From Catenuloplanes indicus (GTDB lineage Bacteria > Actinomycetota > Actinomycetes > Mycobacteriales > Micromonosporaceae), in the NCBI RefSeq assembly GCF_030813715.1, contig NZ_JAUSUZ010000001.1, positions 8,104,501 through 8,168,500 on the forward strand: a stretch of 64,000 nucleotides of DNA, read 5' to 3'. Of this stretch, positions 32,623 through 41,001 are shown piece by piece; position 1 is the first letter of the stretch; every line of letters starts with the position of its first letter. Under the pieces are notes generated by a model. The model saw only the letters and a program-made list of their open reading frames with translations. It had not been told where the DNA came from and ran no database searches. Made by a program: the position numbers and the translations under genes.

Positions 32623-33591
32623 ATGCCGGATGCCGGACCGATCGAGCAGGTGCTCTACGAGGTCAAGAAGACCATCGTGGGGCAGGACCCGCTGCTCGAA
32701 CGGCTGGTCGTGGCGCTGCTCGCGCGCGGCCACATCCTGGTCGAAGGTGTGCCCGGGCTGGCCAAGACGCTCGCGGTGAAGTCGCTGGCGGAGGCGATCG
32801 GCGGCGAGTTCCACCGGGTGCAGTTCACGCCGGACCTGGTGCCGGCGGACATCCTCGGCACCCGCGTCTACCACCAGCCGACCGGCGAGTTCCAGGTGTC
32901 GCTCGGGCCGGTGTTCACGAACCTGCTGCTGGCCGACGAGATCAACCGGGCGCCGGCCAAGGTGCAGTCCGCGCTGCTGGAGGTGATGCAGGAGCGGCAG
33001 GTCACGATCGGCCGCGAGACGCACCGGGTACCGAACCCGTTCCTGGTGATGGCGACCCAGAACCCGATCGAGAACGAGGGTACGTATCCGCTGCCCGAGG
33101 CGCAGACCGACCGGTTCATGATGAAGGTCCTGGTCGGCTACCCGAGCGTGACCGAGGAGTTCGTGATCGTCGAGCGCGCGCTGACGCCGGCCGCGGTGAT
33201 CCAGAAGATCATCGACCCCGGGACGCTGGTGGGCCTGCAACAACAGACCGACCGGGTGTACGTGGATCCGTCGCTGATCGAGTTCGCGGTGCACCTCGCG
33301 CACGCCACCCGCGAGCCGGGCCGGATCGGGCTGGACGACCTGGCCCGGTACGTCACGTACGGCGCCTCGCCGCGCAGCTCGATCAGCCTGGTGCTGGCCG
33401 GGCGCGCGCTGGCGTTCATCCGCGGGCGCGACTACGCCGTACCGGCGGATCTGACCGATCTTGCGCTGGACGTGCTGCGGCACCGGCTCGTCCTGTCCTA
33501 CGAGGCGCTCTCCGACGACGTCACCGCGGACCTGATCCTCCAGAAGATCCTGGCGAACCTGCCGGTGCCCGAGCCCGCCGGCCGCCGATGA
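32623..33591 (+). CDS. MoxR family AAA+ ATPase
   Basis: A 322-residue AAA+ protein: HILVEGVPGLAKT (Walker A), LLLADEINRAPAKVQSALLEVMQE (Walker B), and the sensor segment FLVMATQNPIENEGTYPLPEAQTDRF. MoxR ATPases act as chaperones that mature metal enzymes or envelope complexes together with VWA proteins. AAGGAG is 6 nt before the ATG. The stop overlaps the DUF58 start (ATGA). The gene order MoxR, DUF58, VWA, VWA is the standard BatA/B-type unit. Confidence 0.95.
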   Translation: MPDAGPIEQVLYEVKKTIVGQDPLLERLVVALLARGHILVEGVPGLAKTLAVKSLAEAIGGEFHRVQFTPDLVPADILGTRVYHQPTGEFQVSLGPVFTNLLLADEINRAPAKVQSALLEVMQERQVTIGRETHRVPNPFLVMATQNPIENEGTYPLPEAQTDRFMMKVLVGYPSVTEEFVIVERALTPAAVIQKIIDPGTLVGLQQQTDRVYVDPSLIEFAVHLAHATREPGRIGLDDLARYVTYGASPRSSISLVLAGRALAFIRGRDYAVPADLTDLALDVLRHRLVLSYEALSDDVTADLILQKILANLPVPEPAGRR

Positions 33592-34469
33592 CCAGCGCCC
33601 CGGACCGGCTGCTGCGGCGCCTGGAGTGGCGGCTCGGCCGCCGGCTCGACGGGCGGCTGCAGGGTGCCTACCGGACCGTGTGGCACGGCACCGGCCTGGA
33701 CTTCACCGACCTGCGCGCGTACACGGCCGAGGACGACGTCCGGCACATCGACTGGAACGTGACCGCGCGCCTGGACGAGCCGTACGTCCGGCAGTACACC
33801 GAGGACCGCGAGCTGACCGCGTGGCTGGTCGTTGACCGGTCCGCGTCCATGCGGGTCGGTGCGCGCGGCAAGGAGTCGGTCGCGGCGGACCTGTCGGTCA
33901 GCCTGGCCCGGCTGGTGTCGCAGGGCGGCAACCGGGTCGGCGCGATCCTGTTCGACAACGACGCGCAGCGGGTGATCCCGCCGCGCGGCGGCCGCGACCA
34001 GATCCTGCGGATCGCGGCCGAGCTGATCAAGGCGGACGGCGCGGCGGCCGGGCAGACCACCGATATCACGCGCATGCTGACCTTCGCGGCCGCCACCACG
34101 AAGCAGCGGCGCAGCCTGGTCTTTTTGGTCTCCGACTTCATCGGCGACCCCGGCTGGGAGAAGGCGCTGGCCATGCTCACCCACCGGCACGAGGTGGTGG
34201 TCGTGCGCGTGGTCGACCCGGCCGAGCTGGAACTGCCGGACGTCGGGCTGGTGCTGGTGGAGGACGCGGAGACCGGCGAGCAGATCCTGGTCGACACCGG
34301 CGACCCGATGCTGCGCCGCCGGCTCGCCGAGGAGGTCGACGGCCGGGAGTCGCTGATCACGACCGCGATGCACCGGGCCGGCGTGGCCGCGCACCGGATC
34401 ACCACCGATGCGGACCTGCTCGACGCGCTGGTCTCGATGACCCGGCAATCCGGGAGGGTACGCCGATGA
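33588..34469 (+). CDS. DUF58 domain protein of the MoxR unit
   Basis: A 293-residue protein. DFTDLRAYTAEDDVRHIDWNVTARLDEPYVRQYTEDRE is the DUF58 signature, followed by a VWA-like fold beginning LTAWLVVDRSASMRVG (a DxSxS-type metal site). DUF58 proteins are VWA-like partners of MoxR ATPases. Four-base overlaps with both neighbours indicate strict co-translation. Confidence 0.93.
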   Translation: MTSAPDRLLRRLEWRLGRRLDGRLQGAYRTVWHGTGLDFTDLRAYTAEDDVRHIDWNVTARLDEPYVRQYTEDRELTAWLVVDRSASMRVGARGKESVAADLSVSLARLVSQGGNRVGAILFDNDAQRVIPPRGGRDQILRIAAELIKADGAAAGQTTDITRMLTFAAATTKQRRSLVFLVSDFIGDPGWEKALAMLTHRHEVVVVRVVDPAELELPDVGLVLVEDAETGEQILVDTGDPMLRRRLAEEVDGRESLITTAMHRAGVAAHRITTDADLLDALVSMTRQSGRVRR

Positions 34470-35434
34470 CCGTGCTCTACCCGGCCGTGCTGGTGCTCGC
34501 GGTGCTGCTGACCGGCGCCGCGATCGCCGCCTACGTGCTGTTGGCGCGTCGTCGTACCCGCGTGCTGGTGTCCGCGGGTCTGATTCCCGCGGCGGACCGG
34601 CGCGCGGCGGTCAGACGGCACCTGCCCTGGGCGTTCTTCCTCGCCGCGCTGCCGATCATGCTGGCCGGTGCCGCGCGGCCGGAGGCGGAGATCGCGGTAC
34701 CGCGGGTGTCCGGCACCGTCATCCTGGCGTTCGACATCTCCAACAGCATGGCCGCGGACGACGTCAGCCCGACCCGGCTCGGCGCCGCGCAGGCCGCGGC
34801 CGGTGAGTTCGTGCGGCGGCAGCCCGAGTCGGTGGACGTGGGCGTGGTGGTCTTCGGCGATCAGGCGCTGACCACGCAGGCGCCGACCGGCGACCACGAC
34901 CTCGCGATCGCCGCGATCGACCGGGCCAGGGCCGGCGGCGGCACGTCGCTCGGCCAGGCGATCCTGGTCTCGCTCGGCGCGATCACCGGCAAGCCGATGG
35001 TCATGCCGGACGAGGGCGGCACGCCGCCCGATCTCGGTTACTGGCCGTCCGCCACGATCGTGGTCTTCTCCGACGGCGAGGAGACCGGCGGCCCGGACGT
35101 CGAGGCCGCCGCCGAGCTGGCCGCCGCGGCCGGGGTGCGGATCCAGACCGTCGGCGTCGGCACGCCGGAGGGCGCCACGGTCGAGGTGGACGGCTACCGG
35201 CTCACCACCGCGCTGGACGCGACGCTGCTGACCGCGATCGCGCAGGTCAGCGGCGGCGAGTACCACACCGCCGGGGACGCGGCCGGGCTCGAGGGCACCA
35301 CCGGCGGCATCGACCTGCGGCTGACCACGAAGCGGGAGCCGGTCGAGCTGACCGCGCCGTTCGCCGGGGCCGCGCTGCTGCTGCTCGCCGTGGGCGCGCT
35401 GCTGAGCACCCGCTGGCACGGGAGGATCATCTGA
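34466..35434 (+). CDS. VWA domain membrane protein (BatA-like), first copy
   Basis: A 322-residue protein with an N-terminal membrane helix (VLAVLLTGAAIAAYVLLA), a second hydrophobic segment, then a von Willebrand factor A domain whose MIDAS motif is ILAFDISNSMAADD, with SDGEETGGPD later. A C-terminal membrane helix (GAALLLLAVGALLSTRW) follows. Both ends anchor in the membrane, with the VWA domain outside, as in BatA. Confidence 0.92.
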   Translation: MTVLYPAVLVLAVLLTGAAIAAYVLLARRRTRVLVSAGLIPAADRRAAVRRHLPWAFFLAALPIMLAGAARPEAEIAVPRVSGTVILAFDISNSMAADDVSPTRLGAAQAAAGEFVRRQPESVDVGVVVFGDQALTTQAPTGDHDLAIAAIDRARAGGGTSLGQAILVSLGAITGKPMVMPDEGGTPPDLGYWPSATIVVFSDGEETGGPDVEAAAELAAAAGVRIQTVGVGTPEGATVEVDGYRLTTALDATLLTAIAQVSGGEYHTAGDAAGLEGTTGGIDLRLTTKREPVELTAPFAGAALLLLAVGALLSTRWHGRII

Positions 35435-36513
35435 TGTCGGTCGCCTGGCCGCTGGGCCTGCTCGCGCTGCTGGTCGTACCGCTGCTGCTGCTCGCCCGGT
35501 GGTGGTTCAACCGGCGGCGCAGACGGGCCGCGCTGCGCGTCTCCAGTGTGGCGCTGATCCGGGCCGCGCTGCCGGCCCGGTCGTCGTGGCGCCGCCGGGT
35601 GCCGGTGATCCTGTTCCTGGCCGGCCTGACCGCGCTGGCCGGTGGGCTGACCCGGCCGCAGGCCTCGCTCGCGGTGCCGTCCACCGACACGTCGATCCTG
35701 CTGGCGATCGACGTGTCCGGCTCGATGTGCACCACGGACATCGCGCCGAACCGGCTCGCGGTCGCGGCGGACGCGGCCCGCGAGTTCATCCGGGACACCC
35801 GGGACGGCACCCGGATCGGGCTGGTCGCGTTCTCCGGCATCTCCGGGCTGCTGGTCGCGCCGACCGAGGACAGGGAGGCGCTGCTCGCCGCGATCGACGG
35901 CCTGAAGACCGCGCGCGGCACCGCGATCGGCGCGGCGATCCTGACCGCGATCGACGCGATCGCGGAGATCAACCCGAACGTGGCCGCGACCGGCGTGGAC
36001 CTCGGCGACCCGCCGGTGGCGGACCCGGCCGCGTTCCAGCCGGACACCATCGTGGTGCTGACCGACGGTGCGAACAGCACCGGCGTCGACCCGGTCACCG
36101 CGGCCGAGCAGGCCGCGGCACGCCGGCTGCGGATCTTCACGATCGGCTTCGGCACGACCGAGCCGGCGCAGATGGTGTGCACGCCGGACCAGATCGGCAC
36201 GGACGCGTTCTCCGGCCGGCGTGGGCCGGGCGGGCGCGACCCGGGCGCCTGGGGGAACGGTGGGCGGCGGATCCAGGAGATCGACGAGGAGGCGCTGACC
36301 ACGGTCGCGGACCTGACCGGTGGGCGGTACTTCAAGGCGGAGGACGCGGAGCAGCTCACCGGCGTGCTCGGCGACCTGCCCCGGGAGATCGGCCTGCACC
36401 GGGAGGACGTGGAGATCTCGTTCTGGTTCCTGCTGGCCGGTGCGGTGCTGGTGGTGACCGGCGCCGGGCTGTCGCTGTGGTGGAACCGCGGGACGTCACC
36501 GGTCAGGAGATAG
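35434..36513 (+). CDS. VWA domain membrane protein (BatA/B-like), second copy
   Basis: A 359-residue paralog of the preceding protein: N-terminal helices (PLGLLALLVVPLLLLARWW and VPVILFLAGLTALAGGL), MIDAS motif LLAIDVSGSMCTTD with VLTDGANSTG, and a C-terminal helix (FWFLLAGAVLVVTGAGLSLWW). The start overlaps the previous stop by one base (TGATG). Its end overlaps the convergent barstar-like gene by 11 nt. Confidence 0.92.
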   Translation: MSVAWPLGLLALLVVPLLLLARWWFNRRRRRAALRVSSVALIRAALPARSSWRRRVPVILFLAGLTALAGGLTRPQASLAVPSTDTSILLAIDVSGSMCTTDIAPNRLAVAADAAREFIRDTRDGTRIGLVAFSGISGLLVAPTEDREALLAAIDGLKTARGTAIGAAILTAIDAIAEINPNVAATGVDLGDPPVADPAAFQPDTIVVLTDGANSTGVDPVTAAEQAAARRLRIFTIGFGTTEPAQMVCTPDQIGTDAFSGRRGPGGRDPGAWGNGGRRIQEIDEEALTTVADLTGGRYFKAEDAEQLTGVLGDLPREIGLHREDVEISFWFLLAGAVLVVTGAGLSLWWNRGTSPVRR

Positions 36514-36874
36514 GCGGCTGGACCAGGCAGGAGACGTGCTGACCACGGGCGGCCGCCGCCACGCACCAGTCATCGATGATCTCCAGTGCGGCCCGGGCGG
36601 TGTCCGGGCGGGCGGCGGAAAAATTGTCGTACCCGACGAACGCGACGGCGAGACCGTTCGGTGCGGTCACCTCGGCGAGGCAGCCGGAGAGCCCGTCGAG
36701 GTCGTGGCGGAAGCCCGCCGGCAGGTCCAGCGCGGCGCCGAGCTCCCGGTAGAGGTCGTCGTCCGCGGTCCAGCCGGACGCGTCGAGGCGGATCACGCGC
36801 TGCCCCCGCGCGCGCAGCGACGCCGCCACCGCGTCGAGCACGACCTCTTCCAGAAACGGGCGGACGTGAGTCAT
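36503..36874 (-). CDS. Barstar family protein
   Basis: A 123-residue protein whose core VIRLDASGWTADDDLYRELGAALDLPAGFRHDLDGLSGCLAEV matches the barstar (barnase inhibitor) fold: the LDxxxW strand, the DLYRELAxAL helix, and the conserved Asp/Leu turn that in barstar covers the ribonuclease active site. No barnase-like gene is adjacent; such orphan barstars are common in actinobacteria and may regulate other RNases. Starts at ATG 36874 or 36892 are possible. Tail to tail with the VWA gene. Confidence 0.8.
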   Translation of the reverse strand: MTHVRPFLEEVVLDAVAASLRARGQRVIRLDASGWTADDDLYRELGAALDLPAGFRHDLDGLSGCLAEVTAPNGLAVAFVGYDNFSAARPDTARAALEIIDDWCVAAAARGQHVSCLVQPPIS

Positions 36875-36914
36875 GTGCCCGACCATAGCCAAATATTGAT
36901 ATTGCTGCAGGCCC

Positions 36915-36920
36915 TATAGT
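36915..36920 (+). promoter_or_regulatory. -10 box of a likely leaderless transcript
   Basis: TATAGT ends 8 nt before the ATG at 36929, and no Shine-Dalgarno is seen. This geometry puts the transcription start at the initiation codon, i.e. a leaderless mRNA, as frequent in actinobacteria. Confidence 0.5.
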
Positions 36921-36928
36921 CCTCTGGC

Positions 36929-37315
36929 ATGAGCGATTCGCCGCTGTCGGACGCGTTGGCCGCGTATGCCGGAAATCGGACGGATGAGAACTGGGCCCGT
37001 CTGATCGACGTGTTCCGCAACTCGATCGTCGGCGCGGTCGGGTCCGGACCGGTCGCCGCGGACGGCACGTCCGGCGCCGGGTTCGGTGTGGGCCGCACCA
37101 CGCACGGCGACGGGCGGCCGCGCATCCTCACGTTCGCCGACCCGCCGGTCTACGCTCGCACGTTCGGGCAGGCTTTCACCGTCGGCGTACCCGGGTCCGT
37201 GCTGCTCGAGATGGCCGCCGGTGACCTCGACTGCGCCGGCATCCTGATCAACAGCGCCACGTCCGAGACCAGCGTCGTGATCAGCCGGGAGGCCGCGGTC
37301 GCCGCGCGCGACTGA
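36929..37315 (+). CDS. SseB-like domain protein
   Basis: A 128-residue protein with the N-terminal SseB fold: a start helix (SDALAAYAGNRTDENWARLIDVFRNS), then PRILTFADPPVYARTFGQAFTVGVPGSVLLEMAAGDLDCAGILINSATSETSVVISREA, matching the LTVFTxxxAL...GLxINP pattern of SseB proteins. Actinobacterial SseB-like proteins are often found near secretion or toxin-immunity genes; the neighbour here is a barstar-like gene on the opposite strand. Function unknown. Confidence 0.65.
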   Translation: MSDSPLSDALAAYAGNRTDENWARLIDVFRNSIVGAVGSGPVAADGTSGAGFGVGRTTHGDGRPRILTFADPPVYARTFGQAFTVGVPGSVLLEMAAGDLDCAGILINSATSETSVVISREAAVAARD

Positions 37316-37353
37316 TCGGTGGGACGCGTTCGGCAGAAGCGGATCACGCTCGG

Positions 37354-37359
37354 TAGGCT
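37354..37359 (+). promoter_or_regulatory. -10 box before the MetF-like gene
   Basis: TAGGCT ends 8 nt before the ATG at 37368, without a Shine-Dalgarno, again suggesting a leaderless transcript. Confidence 0.42.
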
Positions 37360-37367
37360 TGTCGGCT

Positions 37368-38300
37368 ATGTCCGCTGCAACCAGGCCGAGTCTCCGGCAG
37401 ATGATCGAAACGGGCGGGGAGCCCCTGCTGGTGGGCATCACGCCGCCCCGGCGGTCCACCGAGCCCGCACAGGCGGCCGAGATCGCCGGCCGCACGCTGG
37501 AGCGGCTCGCCGCCGTCGACATCGACGGGCTGATCCTCTACGACATCGACGACGAGAGCGACCGCAACCCGGAGCAGCGCCCGTTCCCGTACCTGCCGAC
37601 CATGGACCCGGCGTCGTTCCACGACACGCACCTGGCCGGCTGGGACCGCTCGGTGATCGTCTACCGGTGCGTCGGCAAGTACCCCGAGGCGGATCTCGCG
37701 GAGTGGCTGCGTTCCGTCGACACCGACCGGGTGCTCAGCGTCTTCGTCGGCGCGTCGTCCGGCGACAAGCCGGTGCACACCCACCTCGGCCAGGCGCACG
37801 CGCTGCGCCGGGAGATCCGCGACGACCTGGCGCTCGGCGCGGTCAGCATCACCGAGCGGTACAGCCGGCGTGGCGACGAGCACCTGCGCATGCTGGACAA
37901 GCAGGAGCGCGGCGTCGCGTTCTTCATCTCCCAGGTCGTCTACGACGTGGGTGCGACCAAGAGCATGCTGTCCGACTACTTCTACGCGTGCCGGGAGCGC
38001 GGCGTCGCACCGCGCCCGGTCATCCTGACGCTCTCGGTCTGCGGCTCGGTCAAGACGCTGGAGTTCCTCCAATGGCTCGGCGTGGACGTTCCCCGCTGGC
38101 TGGAGAACACGCTCCGGCACACCGAGGACCCGCTCAGCGAGTCGTACGACCAGTGCGTGTCGAACGCGCGCGAGCTGATCGCGTTCTGCCGCCGGCTCGG
38201 CCTGCCGTTCGGCTTCAACGTGGAGAGCGTCTCCAGCCGCAAGGTCGAGATCGAGGCGTCCGTCGCGCTCGCCGCCGAGATCCGGAAACTGCTGGCCTGA
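37368..38300 (+). CDS. Methylenetetrahydrofolate reductase family protein (MetF-like)
   Basis: A 310-residue TIM-barrel protein of the MetF/MTHFR superfamily, which uses flavin to interconvert methylene- and methyl-tetrahydrofolate. DGLILYDIDDESDRNPEQRPFPYLPTMDP forms an early active-site strand and loop; GVAFFISQVVYDVGATKSMLSDYFYACRERG matches the FFxTQxxxD region of MetF, and the Gln is present. The GDEHLRMLDKQERG segment is where MetF has the substrate loop. It differs enough from canonical MetF that another folate-like substrate is possible. ATG at 37368 with its own promoter. Confidence 0.78.
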   Translation: MSAATRPSLRQMIETGGEPLLVGITPPRRSTEPAQAAEIAGRTLERLAAVDIDGLILYDIDDESDRNPEQRPFPYLPTMDPASFHDTHLAGWDRSVIVYRCVGKYPEADLAEWLRSVDTDRVLSVFVGASSGDKPVHTHLGQAHALRREIRDDLALGAVSITERYSRRGDEHLRMLDKQERGVAFFISQVVYDVGATKSMLSDYFYACRERGVAPRPVILTLSVCGSVKTLEFLQWLGVDVPRWLENTLRHTEDPLSESYDQCVSNARELIAFCRRLGLPFGFNVESVSSRKVEIEASVALAAEIRKLLA

Positions 38301-38377
38301 GCCATCGATGCCGGACGCCGGATCGGCGGTGCGCCGGCGAGAGCCGGGCGGGCCGGAATGTGTCCGACTCGCAACAC

Positions 38378-38410
38378 GGTTAACGACGCACGAGCGGTGG
38401 TTCGTTAACC
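38378..38410. promoter_or_regulatory. Inverted repeat upstream of STAS gene
   Basis: GGTTAACGA (38378-38386) and TCGTTAACC (38402-38410) are perfect inverted copies separated by 15 nt, about 70 nt before the STAS ATG. A two-site operator or a short hairpin are both possible. It lies after the MetF-like gene. Confidence 0.45.
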
Positions 38411-38477
38411 TGCGGGTCATACCGTGTCCGCCCGACGGTCCCTCGCCGGACGTACTCCGATTCGCCGGAAGGCATTC

Positions 38478-38804
38478 ATGGACATGACACTGGATGTTTC
38501 CACGCGCGCGGACGGCAGCCTGGTCATACGTGCCACCGGGGACGTGGGGGTGGAGGACGCGGTGCAGCTGCGGCAGACGCTGGTGCACGCGGTGCGCCGG
38601 ACCCGCCCGCTGCGTCTGATCGTGGACCTGGCCGGGGCGGAGTCCGTCGACTCGATCAACGTGGGCACGTTCGCCGCCACCTGTGCGCTCGCGGACGTGC
38701 ACCAGGTCGCCGTGTTCTTCGACGATCCGGCGCCGGAACTGGCCGCGCAGCTGGCGACCGCGGGCGTGCCGCCGTGGCGGTTACGCCGCTCGGAGCGTTC
38801 CTGA
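38478..38804 (+). CDS. STAS domain protein (anti-sigma factor antagonist-like)
   Basis: A 108-residue STAS-fold protein: LDVSTRADGSLVIRATGDVGVEDAVQLRQTL, then LRLIVDLAGAESVDSINVGTFAATCALA. In SpoIIAA/RsbV relatives a Ser at the DSxGL/I position is phosphorylated by an anti-sigma kinase; here the segment VDSINVGT keeps a Ser. No kinase partner is adjacent, as is often so for actinobacterial stand-alone antagonists. GGAAGG is 6 nt before the ATG. Confidence 0.82.
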   Translation: MDMTLDVSTRADGSLVIRATGDVGVEDAVQLRQTLVHAVRRTRPLRLIVDLAGAESVDSINVGTFAATCALADVHQVAVFFDDPAPELAAQLATAGVPPWRLRRSERS

Positions 38805-39200
38805 CGCGTACTCCCACAGCCACCCGGCCGTCTCCGGATCGGTCGCGTTCGACGCGCCGCTGGACGTGAAGTTCAACGCGGTCCGCACCGGTTCGGCCCT
38901 GCTGATCGTGGACGGCGTCACCTGGCCGCCGGCCGTCGGCGACTGCTTCGTGGTCACCCGTCCGGTGCCGTTCGTGCTGGCCGGCGGCGCGAGGTGACGC
39001 CGCTGCCGGCCGGGTGATTTTCCGGGAGGTGGCCGGCGGCTTCGCTGGCCGCGGACCGGCTGCGGCGTGGCGAGACCGTGGCCGCGATCGCGCACGCGGT
39101 CGGGTACGGCTCGGAGAGCGCGCCCAGTGTCGCGTTCAAGCGCGTCACCGGAACCACACCACGGGCGTACCGATCGTTCGTTTCCGGGACATTCAGGTGA
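38805..39200 (+). pseudogene. Decayed AraC family regulator
   Basis: Directly after the STAS gene the frame reads VAFDAPLDVKFNAVRTGSALLIVDGVTWPPAVGDCFVVTRPVPFVLAGG, the cupin-like N-terminal part of an AraC regulator. After a stop and shift comes SLAADRLRRGETVAAIAHAVGYGSESAPSVAFKRVTGTTPRAYRSF, the second helix-turn-helix of AraC proteins. The middle of the gene, about 150 residues, is missing, so it is a relic with an internal deletion. Confidence 0.72.
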
Positions 39201-39227
39201 TCAGTTGATCGCTCTATATTCTCGGGC

Positions 39228-40262
39228 ATGAATCTCACGAGGGCGATCGCCGCCGCACTGATCACGACCGGGGTCGCGGTGCTCGCGGCCGCTGCACCGG
39301 CCTCGGCCGCGCCGACCCGGGCGGAGCTCGCGCTGCGCTGGGCGCCGATCCACCACCAGGACGTCGACCAGACCGGCGCTCACGCGCTCGGCGGCAAGTC
39401 CGACTACATCACCCGGGTCGACTTCGACGGCAACCTCAACGGCCGCGACAACTGGGACAACACCGGTGCGGCCGGCGCCGACCTGTCCGCGGCCGCGTAC
39501 TACTCGGTCGCGGAGACGAGCTCGCACTGGTTCATCACCTATCTGTTCTTCCACCCGCGGGACTGGGTGGACCATCCGTTCTTCGAGACCGAGCACGAGA
39601 ACGACGGCGAGGGCGTCATGCTCGCGATCGAGAAGAACGGCACCGAGTACGGCGTGCTGCGCTCCGCGGTCACGGTCGCCCACAGCGACTTCTTCTCGTA
39701 CCTGCCGGCCGGCAGCAGCTGGACCGGTGGGCGGGAGAACAGCGACGGCACGCTGCAGCTCGCGTCCTCGCCGCACGACGCGTTCCAGCACCCGGTCACC
39801 GCGCAGGAGACGCAGGGGCACGGGCTGAAGGCGTGGCCGCAGTACCAGATCAACGGCGACGGCGTCGTCTACTACCCGTCCACCAGCGGCGAGACGCCGA
39901 GCGGGCCGGACGACCGGGACGTGAAGTACCGCCTGATCGACCTCTTCACCGGGGACGGGCTGTGGGCGCAGCGGGCGAACGCGAGCTTGTTCGCCGGCCT
40001 GGGCACGTTCGCCGGTGACACGTCGGGCGGCTGCGGCAGCGGCACGTTCAGCTGCGGCACGAACTCGGCGAACGCGCCGTGGGGCTGGGACGACGGCGAC
40101 GACGTGCCGGTCCGCGGCGAGATCGCGACCGACCCGGCCAAGCTGTCCGCGGAGTACTGGACGATCCCGGGGACGCTCGCGCGGTCGTACACGTACAACC
40201 CGTACTCGTCCGCGGCGGCCGCGCTCAGGGCGGCGGAGACGCTGCCGCGGGTGACGGACTGA
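39228..40262 (+). CDS. Secreted protein of unknown function, 344 residues
   Basis: A Sec signal peptide (MNLTRAIAAALITTGVAVLAAAAPASA, ASA cleavage) is followed by a mature protein with LRWAPIHHQDVDQTG, DYITRVDFDGNLNGRDNWDN, TSSHWFITYLFFHPRDWVDHPFFETEHENDGEGVMLAIEK and a Cys pair in GGCGSGTFSCGTNS. The His/Asp/Glu-rich segments resemble metal sites, and the FFETEHENDGEG block looks functional. It faintly recalls Vps62-like extracellular proteins of actinobacteria. I do not recognise it beyond that. Its last 38 nt overlap the convergent TioE-like gene. Confidence 0.65.
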   Translation: MNLTRAIAAALITTGVAVLAAAAPASAAPTRAELALRWAPIHHQDVDQTGAHALGGKSDYITRVDFDGNLNGRDNWDNTGAAGADLSAAAYYSVAETSSHWFITYLFFHPRDWVDHPFFETEHENDGEGVMLAIEKNGTEYGVLRSAVTVAHSDFFSYLPAGSSWTGGRENSDGTLQLASSPHDAFQHPVTAQETQGHGLKAWPQYQINGDGVVYYPSTSGETPSGPDDRDVKYRLIDLFTGDGLWAQRANASLFAGLGTFAGDTSGGCGSGTFSCGTNSANAPWGWDDGDDVPVRGEIATDPAKLSAEYWTIPGTLARSYTYNPYSSAAAALRAAETLPRVTD

Positions 40263-40941
40263 GCAGCGCGTCCAGGCGCGCGGCCGCGGTCAGCATGTCC
40301 CGGCCGCGCGCGGACAGCCGCTGCCGCCACCGCGCCAGGGACTCGGCCAGCGCGGCGGTGCCGTCCGCGGCGCGCACCTGCGCGGTGACCGTGGCGATGT
40401 GGTCCAGACGGTAGCCGCCGCGCCGGAGCAGGTGCGCGAGCTGGGCGTCGCGCAGGTCGTCCTGGTCGTAGACGCGCTGGCCGGTGCGGTCCCGGCGCGG
40501 CGTCAGGATGCCGGCCGCCTCCCACTTGCGCAGCGTCGCCGGGGTCACGCCCAGCCGGTACGCCACCTCCCCGATCTGCAGATTCACCCGCTTTTCCGGC
40601 GAGATCTCGGACAATATGGCTATGGCGATCTCGACCGAGTCCAGCGTCTCCCGGTCACGCAGCAGCAGCGCGTGGCCCTGATCGACGGCGCGTAACGCCG
40701 TGTCCGGGTCGCCGCCGAGCACTGCTCGCATGATCGTGCGCGCGGTCGCGTGACCGTACGCCGGGATCAGCGCCAGGAACGCGCGCAGCGCCACCGCGTG
40801 CGCGTCCGTGTAGATCCGGTAGCCGCTGGTGGTCCGCGCGGCCGGCGGCAGCACGCCGTCCGCCTCATAGTTGCGGATCGCCTGGGTCGAGAGGCCGTGC
40901 TCCCGCGCCAAGTCGACCGGCCGTTGAGACTTCAACGCCAC
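40225..40941 (-). CDS. TioE-type transcriptional regulator with two MerR-like HTH domains
   Basis: A 238-residue protein with two MerR-like winged HTH modules: PVDLAREHGLSTQAIRNYEADGVLPPAARTTSGYRIY at residues 9-45, and LQIGEVAYRLGVTPATLRKWEAAGILTPRRDRTGQRVYDQDDL at about 120-165. This tandem layout is known in TioE-family regulators. The two halves have different DNA-recognition helices, so they may bind an asymmetric site. It is divergent to the esterase-fusion gene, with a GAGGC-n6-GCCTC inverted repeat (40955-40970) between them; that gene is the likely target. Confidence 0.85.
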   Translation of the reverse strand: MALKSQRPVDLAREHGLSTQAIRNYEADGVLPPAARTTSGYRIYTDAHAVALRAFLALIPAYGHATARTIMRAVLGGDPDTALRAVDQGHALLLRDRETLDSVEIAIAILSEISPEKRVNLQIGEVAYRLGVTPATLRKWEAAGILTPRRDRTGQRVYDQDDLRDAQLAHLLRRGGYRLDHIATVTAQVRAADGTAALAESLARWRQRLSARGRDMLTAAARLDALLSPSPAAASPPP

Positions 40942-41001
40942 GCTCCCAGGTCAGGAGGCAGCAAAGCCTCAATAGGAGATTCAACGATACGGTAGAGGCC
41001 T

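Noticed and set aside
36503-36874. Toxin-antitoxin pair with barnase
   Set aside because: The neighbouring genes encode a VWA protein and an SseB-like protein; no ribonuclease-like frame is found on either side.
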